Source: Pelobates cultripes
Taxonomy: Eukaryota > Chordata > Amphibia > Anura > Pelobatidae
DNA length: 64,000 nt
Assembly: GCA_933207985.1 (NCBI GenBank)
Contig: OW240913.1
Coordinates: 261,736,783 to 261,800,782, forward strand
Reading direction: 5' to 3'
The notes beneath the pieces are model-generated. The model was given only the letters and a program-made list of their open reading frames with translations, searched no databases and was not told the origin of the DNA. Positions 56,526 to 64,000 of this stretch are shown piece by piece. The translations under genes were made by a program, and so were the position numbers. How positions within the stretch are numbered: position 1 is the stretch's first letter; each line of letters opens with the position of its first letter.

Positions 56526-57439
56526 TTAGTGTGGCCGAGCTGCTCTCCGGTCCGCGGTGCCCGGCCGGAGTGATAGGAAGGTGCACACTGAGTGTGCACT
56601 TCCTTTCAGTCCGGCCAGTTACAGGAAACAGAAACTCCTGTTCTGCGCGGACCGGAGAGGAGCTCGGCCACGCTACAGGGGAGGGGATGGAGGGGAGAAG
56701 ATGTGCTACAGCCGCCTGAGGCTCTTTACAGAGCACTCAGTCGGCTGCAGCATTAGGACCGGCCCTGCAGCGGCCGGTCTTAAAATGATTTGGGGCGGCC
56801 TGGGGGGCAATTGCCTCCCTGCTCCCGGCCCAGCCCGCCCCTGTCTGAATATCACCGAAAGAGGAGACCTTTGTTTGTTCCTTACAAAAAAATTGAACCA
56901 GATATCAAATATTTAGTCTTGCAGCATCAACCTCAAGGATCTCATTAATCACTAGTAAAGGTAATTTAAATTTGCTTTATTGTTTTCTCATTAAACTTTA
57001 TAAAGTTAAAAACATTATAAACATGCATTAAGTAGAAATAAAAATATAAATGTACGTACATTTAAAAAAAAAAAATAAAAAAAAAAAACACCCTCCTTTT
57101 GAAAAAATATTCCGGACTTGCGCAAAGCGAAAACTGGTGGGCGGTAAGGAAATGTTTTCAACTATTAGATGCATTAGTGGGCGGTAGATAGAAAAAGGTT
57201 GACTACCACTGATCTATATGTTTACCAAAATATTACAATGTCAGTGTAAAAAGTGTCAAAATACCATTAGCTAGTGCTGTCTACTTCCTATAAAATTGTG
57301 TATACTTTTGTGGCAATTTTGTTCTCTCTGATGCTATTAAACTTACAGGGTTATTCATTGAAGTAAAAAAAAAAAAAAAAAAAATCAGAAGTACATTTTA
57401 CATGTAAGGCCAAAGTAGCAGAACTGTAAGCATAGCTGA

Positions 57440-57510
57440 ATAACTGATTCTACTCATCATAACAACTACAATAAGCTGTAGCTGTTCTGGTGACTATAGT
57501 GTCCCTTTAA
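57440..57510. mobile_element. MITE right end
   Basis: CTGTTCTGGTGACTATAGTG then TCCCTTTAA at 57510. The left end was not found. Confidence 0.6.
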
Positions 57511-57874
57511 ATTTAAAATTCACGTTGAATTCCCAGTTTACCATGTAACCTTGATAGTAGACAAACACGCAAAAAAAAATCACTCTACATTTAGTTCTTG
57601 TGATCGGTACCTGCAAAAATAAAAGAAAACCCTTGACATATGATATTCTGTAAATCAGGACAATGATTGAAGTGACTTTTCTTAAGCTGCACTAACAAAA
57701 AAAAAATAAAAAAAAAAATGTATGTTCGTAAACTCTGTTCTTTGCACATGGCAGCATAGAGAAAGCATACAGAGGGGGAAGAGGATAAAGTAAACAATTT
57801 GTTAGTTTCTCCTTTTCATTTGCAGTGTTTCCTCTGGCTTTCCCAAAGTCTGAACGAGATGTAGTTTGTGAAAT

Positions 57875-58325
57875 CTTTAAAATGAACACTAAACATGTAT
57901 TCCTGACACTATAGTTCTAAAAACACATTTTACGTCCCCGGCCCCCCTCGTCTCCTGTTAAAGAATTATTTTAATTACCTTTATTCCCGCGGCAAACCGG
58001 TTTAGTCACAGCTGCCTCCGCCCCGCCCCACCCCACCCCACCCCACCTCCTTGACAAAGATCATCATATTTTATGATCTGAGCCAATCCAATAGGAAAGC
58101 ATTGCGAGGCTATTGTGTATACATGGCAAAACATCACACCGCGCGAGCACAGACCAAGGAAGCAACTCTATTGGCCGTCTGAATGACTTCCACTAGAGGT
58201 GTTTCTAGAAAGTAATGTAAGAGTCTGTGTTTGCATGAAAATGCCTGCAGTAACAGACCGTAAACACCACTAGACATTACATTAGGATGTAGTAGTTCTG
58301 GTGACTTTAGTGTTCACTTAAACAT
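57875..58325. mobile_element. MITE, diverged AACACTAAACATG family
   Basis: Left AATGAACACTAAACATGTATTCCTGACAC-like text, right TCTGGTGACTTTAGTGTTCA. The interior shares the ATGATCTGAGCCAATCCAAT core. It contains CCCCACCCCACCCCACC near 58024. Confidence 0.6.
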
Positions 58326-58453
58326 TTTTTAAAACAGTGCATTCATTTATAAAGCATAATGCAGCAAATTATGAAATGAGGTTAACAAGCCTTAGATGAT
58401 TTTCAAGTTTTTTGTTTTTTTTAAACTTCATAAAGTCATGCATACAACTGGCT

Positions 58454-58459
58454 TTTATT
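58454..58459 (-). terminator. possible polyadenylation signal for the CALHM exon
   Basis: AATAAA on the minus strand, about 365 nt past the stop codon. It is the nearest canonical signal seen, but use is unproven. Confidence 0.35.
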
Positions 58460-58822
58460 CATGAAAAAAAAAAATATATATATATAGTACTGAAAGTGCA
58501 GTTCTAGATGATGGAAGGAGGCTAACATTTTTACATTAATCCTAAAGAAATCTATTATAACTTAGATAAGATCCATGAGGTATAAGTCAGTTTGGAAGAA
58601 AATAATCCCTATAGGTGAGGGATTAGTCTTTTAGAAATTAAACACCGTTTTTTTCTATTACTTTAAATATATACTATAAATATATTTTCAAAAGTAGTGC
58701 TCTCATGTAATACATTTAATCGTAACGTTACAAAAAAATTTTTTTAAGGAAAAAAAAAGGGCATGTGATATAAATTCAGTCCTGCACATTGTTAAGTAAC
58801 TACAGAAGACAACAGTGTACAT

Positions 58823-59236
58823 TTAAGGTGGTGTGACATTATCTGCAGAGTCTGGAGCCACATCAAGGTGAATATATTTTCCATCTTCTTTGTCCTCTTC
58901 TGTCCATGAATGAAGAAGGCTGTAATTGCAGTGATCAGCATTGATCACTTGCAGAAGGTCAAGTCCTGAAATGGCTTTCCAGTCATCACGAGAAGGGATG
59001 CGGATATCGGTGATGTGTTTACTCCCGGGTGCAAAGCCAAAGAATTTCTTGATATTTTCCATGGCATAGATCTTGGAGTGCTGGTCTGTAGCTTGCTCAA
59101 AAAGGGTCTGCTCGTTATTAATGTAGTTTGTCCAGTACCAGAGATGTAGATAACTTAGTGGTGAGCAACATCTGGCAATACATAAAACTAGGAAAACAGT
59201 AACAGCCACAAGTGCTATCAAAATCCATCCAGTCAC
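58823..59236 (-). CDS. calhm2: CALHM-family channel, last coding exon (CALHM2-like)
   Basis: 137 codons ending at a TAA (58825-58823). The exon opens with GTG ACT GGA after a pyrimidine-rich TCATTTCTTTTAG acceptor (AG at 59238-59237), so GTG is an internal codon. The protein begins in the last membrane helix, GWILIALVAVTVFLVLCIAR, then RCCSPLSYLHLWYWTNYINN and the long cytoplasmic helices ENIKKFFGF; later W-x-AISG and YSLLHSW. CALHM proteins form large-pore plasma-membrane channels permeable to ATP and ions. RCCSPLSY and FFGF point to CALHM2 rather than CALHM1 or CALHM4-6, but this is from remembered family features. No stops or shifts are present. The upstream exon is not in the window, so the intron exceeds 4.7 kb. 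Confidence 0.85.
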   Translation of the reverse strand: MTGWILIALVAVTVFLVLCIARCCSPLSYLHLWYWTNYINNEQTLFEQATDQHSKIYAMENIKKFFGFAPGSKHITDIRIPSRDDWKAISGLDLLQVINADHCNYSLLHSWTEEDKEDGKYIHLDVAPDSADNVTPP

Positions 59237-59829
59237 CTAAAAGAAATGACAAAAGATTTTCAAATATGTTACAAAAGAAAAAGTAAGAATAGTGTATTAA
59301 TATGCAGGAAGGAGAAGTAAAACAAATACAGGTTTGTTATGTTCACACAAGTCATGCTTCACAAAGTTAATTAATAAATTAGTTTAAAAAAAATAAAATA
59401 TTCCAGATACATAAGCTGTAACTGACTTTGCTGGGATATGTCAGCCAATTATCAATACCCAACGTTGGATATAGTAATGCACAAGACTACACCACTTGCA
59501 GAGTGACTTTGCTTTAGGCATTGGGACGGTATTTTTTTGTAAACCAACTGTTCAATGCAAACTAGGAGCACAGTTGTTTTTCACTATAACCACTACAATG
59601 ACCTATGCCATTTATAATGCTTAGAACACCACTTTATATTTTTTAGAGCACATTATGTCCCTAATCACCTTAACATCTTACATACCATCTGTGAATATTT
59701 GCCTTTTTTCCCCAAACTGAAAAAAAAAAAAAAAAAAATAATAATTCTTTCTCCCCCTTATACCCCCCACCCCCCCATGTTTATGCTACCCATCACAAAC
59801 TCTCACAGTCCAATCCTCCTTATCAGCAG

Positions 59830-60356
59830 TTAAAGGGACACTATAGTCACAAGAAAAACTACAGCTTATTGCATTTGTTCTGGTGAGTAGAATCTTTCCC
59901 TTCAGCCCTTCAGTCTTTTTGCTGTAAACACTGTCTTTTCAGAGAAAATGCAGTGGTTACATTACAGCCTAGTGATAACTTCACTGGCCACTCGTCTGAT
60001 GGCTACTAGAGGTGCTTCTTTAAGCAGTCCTGCCTAATGTGCAGCACTACCATTCAGCGTCTCCACCCTCTGAACTTTTTTAATTAATCTATGTGAAGAT
60101 GCAGATTGGCCAGGGCTGTGTTTGACTTGTGTTGGCTCTGCCCCTATCTGCCTACTTGCCTATGGGGAAGCTTGTGATTGGCTAACAGAATCCCTTCTGA
60201 TTATGTCAGCAGACAGGGGCAGAGGTGGCAGTTGAATACAAGTAACATTTTACTATATTTAAAAAAAAGTGACTAGAGGGGGCCAGATGGTGGTTTTAAC
60301 ACTATAAGGTCAGAAATATATATGTTTGTTTTCCTGACCCCATAGTGCTTCTTTAA
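59830..60356. mobile_element. MITE, AGGGACACTATAG family, full length (527 bp)
   Basis: TTAAAGGGACACTATAGTCAC at the left, CATAGTGCTTCTTTAA at the right, TTAA on both sides. It lies in the presumed CALHM intron. Confidence 0.8.
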
Positions 60357-61483
60357 GCACTATGGGTTGTAGAGTAACACCAACACAGTTCAGGATATGG
60401 CTGTGTTGGAATGAATGCAAGGTGAGTTTCTCTCATAATTTTACATTTAATACATCATGTATTCAATGCATTTTGGGCCCATTTAGCCAAACTTCCACAG
60501 CCGACAAGTTCACTTGAAGACCAGCATAGCTGAACTCAACAGTTTAGCAGTGGTTTGCCCTCTTACCAGAGTCCCCACTGAACCCAGATCTGCCATAAGA
60601 CCACCGTGGCCATGGTCTTGGGAAGGCAGGCGGGCAGGGGCTTCAGCAAATGGTGGCCTGTTGAAAAGTCCCAGGCCAAGGGTGGTAAGGAGTCAGGATC
60701 AGAGCTCCCTCCAGGGAGAATGGCAGATTTTTGTTTATGGTACTAACTGGGTGGTCAGATCCAGCGAATTCTGCTGCCCCTTAATACTGAGCTGAAGCGC
60801 CCCTCCCACTCCCACCCCCAAGTTGACTGTCACAGACTATATTTCCTCTATTTTGTCCTCACACGGAGCACAGTTAAGCAGAGCCAGGGGAGATCCACTC
60901 CCTAGCAGGTAAGTGACAGGAGTAAGAATGGCTAGAAGCATAATATAGGGACCTGCCGGATGAAGAAAGACACAGTGGTTCAGGCTAATGCAAAGGGAAC
61001 GGCTGTTAAGAGGCAGGCATGGCAAGAAGGGGCAAAATTATGCAGAGGCTGGTGAATGGGCAAGTAGAAGGCATAGGGAGCAGGCCTAGAGGAGAGGGTA
61101 GGGATGCGGGGATAAAAGTGGAAGAGATTGATAACATGTATGTAGATGACACTGCAGGTGTGTGTGTGTGGAGGGTAATGAGAGACAAATGATGGGAGGG
61201 AGGGGAAAGGATGAGTGACACATCAATGAGAGAGGTAGCTGAAGACTAGTGAGAAGTTGGATTGGTGAGAGAGACACGTGGGAAGGTAAGGCAGAGAGAA
61301 ATACGGCGAGAGATGGAGTTCGATATAACTCAGGAGTGTTGATAAATGGCTATTACAAATCACATTCAGCCACCCCACTCATCACACCTCACATTCAGGC
61401 TATCATACATACAATCCAAGCACCTCATACTTAGCAACCTTCACAACACCCACACACATATTACACTCAACCACATTCACCAA
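60357..61483. other. intronic or intergenic DNA
   Basis: Frames here (for example plus 60514-60795) resemble no known protein. Purine-rich on + around 61000-61300. Confidence 0.45.
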
Positions 61484-61526
61484 GTGCAAGAATATATCAC
61501 AGTAGCTCTGTGATATATTCTTGCAC
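61484..61526. repeat. perfect 19-bp inverted repeat with 5-nt loop
   Basis: GTGCAAGAATATATCACAG (61484-61502), TAGCT, CTGTGATATATTCTTGCAC (61508-61526). No mismatches. Confidence 0.95.
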
Positions 61527-61629
61527 TCTGCAGTGTTATATTGGTATTTAACCCTGCAGGACGTTTCATCACGTCCCAAAAGGCATTAATAGACCATTAT
61601 AGTTAGGGTGTAATGACACGTCCCAATGT

Positions 61630-62118
61630 CATGAAAGGGACTCTCCAGATCCCTAAAGCACTTTAGCTTGCTGAAAAGCTGTATGTGTGAAAATTCTTTC
61701 CCTTTTTTTTTTTTTCATTCTGCGAAAAATGCAGTATAAATTAACACTTTTATAAATTAACCTGGTTACATTCCCTTGCCTGTCAGACAACAGGTAATAT
61801 TACTTTCTGGTTTGGTTAGCTCATTGGAGGCAGCAATTGCCTGGAGCACCTGCCTTACATAGACTTCTTATTGAGCTGCAATGGGAAGTCTGTGATTTGA
61901 CATTCACATACATTCTAGGTTGGGTCCGAAGGGGCAGGTTTGCAAAGGCAGCAAACATTAAGTTTTTTTTGCAAGTGGTTTTTAGATATACTCCTAATGA
62001 AAAAAAATGCATGTTTTAATTTGGGGTATATCTACTAAACTGTTATTTACTTTGTATTTGGCCAGTGAAGTGTCCCTTAATGCAAAAGTAGTTCTAATGC
62101 CTGTAGTATCCCTTTAAA
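61630..62118. mobile_element. MITE, diverged CTGTAGTATCCCTTTAA family
   Basis: Left AAGGGACTCTCCAGATCCC, right GCCTGTAGTATCCCTTTAAA. The interior contains TAAATTAACCTGGTTACATT. Confidence 0.6.
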
Positions 62119-63598
62119 ATGTATTAAGCTACATACTACTACATCCCATCCCAAACCTATACCTACATGGAGCAAGCTAGATGGCTGTCAATCACAATGA
62201 TATCTGCAAATAGAGATGATCTGTGCTTTAAGATTGCGTGTGTGTGTGTGTGCGCGCGCGCGCATTTTTCACATATATAGGAGGAGACTATGTATTGGGA
62301 CATTTTATCTTTTCCCTCTCGCTTACTTACATTTCAGATTCTCCAGTCTCCATGCTACGGATAAATTAGCATGTAAAATGTGTGTTCATGAAAGAGTGCT
62401 GTTAAAGCGGGATTGTTCAGTTAATGACTTCATTCTCTATAGCAGAACAGCACACTGCATATTATACTTGCCAGTATGTGTAAATAGCATTTCCAGTAAA
62501 AATAAAAAAAGTTTAACATTGTTGATCTAGCATTGGAGATTTTTCCTCTTAAGTTGCTAGTGCCCCATTTCTTGTCTGCCAAGTGTCCTTATTTAGGAGG
62601 GAGAGTCCCATGCCATAATCCCGCTTTTCCCATGTTTGTGAGAGAGTGTATAATAACTTGACAGAAATAATACTCATAGTAATGTGTCTAATCTACAATA
62701 AAAAGGTACATTGTTTTTGTCTCAAAATTAGATTTATAAATTGTCATATCTCCCAACATTTCAAAAGGACAAAGGAGGACACTTAAATTTTAATTGTGTA
62801 AGTGGGGGTGTGGCCCGGAATACGCTGTTCTGAGAAATTTTAGGTGACTTACTTATTCATAATTTTTACAACTAAAATGTAATTTATAATAAAACCAATG
62901 CATCTTGTATACACAGACTGATTTTGAAATACATTTATTATAGTGTAAGCCCTTAAGGACTGAGGCAATTGTACTGAAAAACAATTGGTCAGCCATAATT
63001 TACTTTTTTTATATTAAGTGCACCTCACATAAAATATAAATATTTTTCATGAGAAATAGGGCTTGAGAAATTAAGAAATGTTATTTTCCAAGTTCGGCAT
63101 GGCATTTTAACTGTGAATGTCATATTGTTAGCTTTTACTGCAATAAAATACACATTTTTGTAAAATGCAATGATGCCCCCCGCCATGTACATTTTTTTTA
63201 TGGTGCTTTGGAAAGTTACAGGGTAAAATAAAGAGCGTGCCCATTTCAGTCCTTAATCATTGAAATTCATCAGATTGGCTTGTTGGGCTTATGTGGTCTT
63301 TGAGACTGTATGGCAGCCCGGGAATGAGATTTACCAACGCCATGGCAGATCATTTGCAAAAGTAGACAACTCAGGGTATTTAAAATGGCATATGTCCATT
63401 TTTTTAGCCACTTAATCACAAAGCCTACAAGAACTAGTGTTCATATTTGCATTTTTCACAAGGGAAAAAAAAATAAAAAAAAAAAAAAAATAAAAACCAG
63501 TGTGCAAGAGTACAGCATTGAGGCCTAAGGAGGATTTCACGGAATGGACACAGCTGGGAGATGAACACTTTTCGATGGAGGTAGCTCCACCAGTATCT
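62119..63598. other. unassigned DNA with alternating purine-pyrimidine run
   Basis: GTGTGTGTGTGTGCGCGCGC at 62237-62263 could adopt Z-DNA. 62945-63250 begins CCCTTAAGGACTGAGGCAAT and later has CAGTCCTTAA, possibly another palindromic MITE. An A-run lies at 63463-63496. Confidence 0.45.
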
Positions 63599-64000
63599 TA
63601 AAGGGACACACCAGGCACACAGAGCACTTCTGCCCATTGGTACTTCCGGGCTTATAGTATAGCGTCGCTGGACGTTCTCACGCTATGTGAGGACCTCCAG
63701 CGTCGCTAATATCCGCAGAGGAAAGCATTTTTTCATATCTTTCCTATGGTGATGTCTAATGCACGTGCGCATTAGGTCATTCCCTGCCGTTGGCCGTGCA
63801 AGCGCAATATGTCTACCCCCCTGGATGACATCGACGGGGGAGGAGCGTGGGCGGATCCTGAATCAGCGCCGAGTGACATCAGCGCTGGATACAGGTAAGT
63901 CACTGAAGGGGTTTTAACCCCTTCAGCAACTTGGGATGGGGAGTGGGAGAGGGGACCTGCAGTGCCAGGAAAACTGTTTGTGTTCCTGGCACTGGAGAGT
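63599..64000. mobile_element. MITE cut by window end
   Basis: Starts TTAAAGGGACACACCAGGC and contains GGACCTCCAGCGTC and AGGGGTTTTAACCCCTTCAG. It is the reverse orientation of 40407-40668. Confidence 0.6.

Larger units (their letters stand above)
53963..56843. mobile_element. nested hAT element
   Basis: CAGGGGAGGGCTGGC at the left, GCCCAGCCCGCCCCTG at the right. Identical 8-bp duplications TCTGAATA at 53955-53962 and 56844-56851. The interior includes another hAT-like start (CAGAGCCGGTGCAAGG, 54865), a TG minisatellite and a pyrimidine tract. No transposase. Confidence 0.88.
52901..57211. mobile_element. hAT element (4,311 bp) containing another hAT
   Basis: Ends CATGGGTCGTCAACC and GGTTGACTACCACTG (inverted, CANNGGTNGTCAACC). 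8-bp duplications GTCTATAT (52893-52900) and ATCTATAT (57212-57219). The left interior has GC-rich hairpins (for example GGGGGCCCGGTC near 53150 pairing with GACCGGGCCCCC near 53182) and a TG array at 53370-53790. Confidence 0.85.

Noticed and set aside
54865..56767. A further nested hAT between CAGAGCCGGTGC and GGACCGGCCCTG
   Set aside because: The ends are plausible but flanking 8-mers (CCCAGGAT and CAGCGGCC) do not match.
60514..60795. 93-codon plus-strand frame as a small gene
   Set aside because: No recognisable domain, splice context or conservation evidence; length is compatible with chance.
61484..61526. microRNA precursor
   Set aside because: A 19-bp perfect stem with a 5-nt loop is shorter than usual Drosha substrates and lacks mismatched flanks.

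Overview
The window is vertebrate genomic DNA, most likely from a frog or toad with a large genome. It contains DIRS and Ngaro tyrosine-recombinase retrotransposons, Penelope-like elements, L1 lines with amphibian-like proteins, a chromodomain Ty3/gypsy element, Tc1 elements with ~215-bp inverted repeats, TTAA-flanked MITEs and many hAT elements stuffed with CA/TG minisatellites. Only one stretch looks like an ordinary host gene: a terminal coding exon of a CALHM-family channel (minus strand, 58823-59236), with a splice acceptor and a clean stop codon. The species was not identified.

Layout. 1-3777: a decayed hAT transposase, a MITE fragment and a hAT end carrying purine-rich repeats. 3778-17065: one chromodomain Ty3/gypsy element (LTR-gag-pol-LTR). 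It was invaded by a 5.25-kb hAT (6811-12060), which itself holds a Tc1 element (7861-9463), and its 3' LTR was split by a 2.95-kb fold-back hAT (14024-16974). 17066-20340: a truncated DIRS-like element on the minus strand. 20950-22530: the 3' end of a Ngaro element, with an SGNH-hydrolase relic followed by split direct repeats. 22766-26950: a GC-rich hAT fragment, a 1.5-kb CA minisatellite and a second, 3'-truncated gypsy copy on the minus strand whose gag frame is intact. 27341-34380: mostly unique AT-rich DNA with L1 and Penelope relics.

34440-35490 is an antisense L1 reverse-transcriptase piece. About 35491-44069 is one L1 element on the plus strand, interrupted by a solo LTR, a Tc1 element, a hAT and a second solo LTR. 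Target-site duplications support each insertion (TA for Tc1, 8 bp for hAT, 5 bp for the LTRs). 44150-46250: minisatellites and another hAT. 47660-49600 and 50990-51260: Penelope-associated sequence with a TATA box, a hammerhead-ribozyme-like fold and repeated hairpin modules. 52901-57211: a hAT with a second hAT nested in it, including a 100-N assembly gap. 57212-64000: MITEs and the CALHM exon.

Most interesting observations: (1) two hammerhead-like motifs whose stems differ in sequence yet still pair, each about 35 bp downstream of a TATA box; (2) an ~80-nt double-hairpin module ending in GTRAGT, present four times and weakly a fifth, with compensatory stem changes; (3) a possible self-priming arrangement in the gypsy family; (4) a hAT made almost entirely of inverted arms of GC-rich repeats around a promoter-like core. 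All calls come from reading the sequence; no database search was run.
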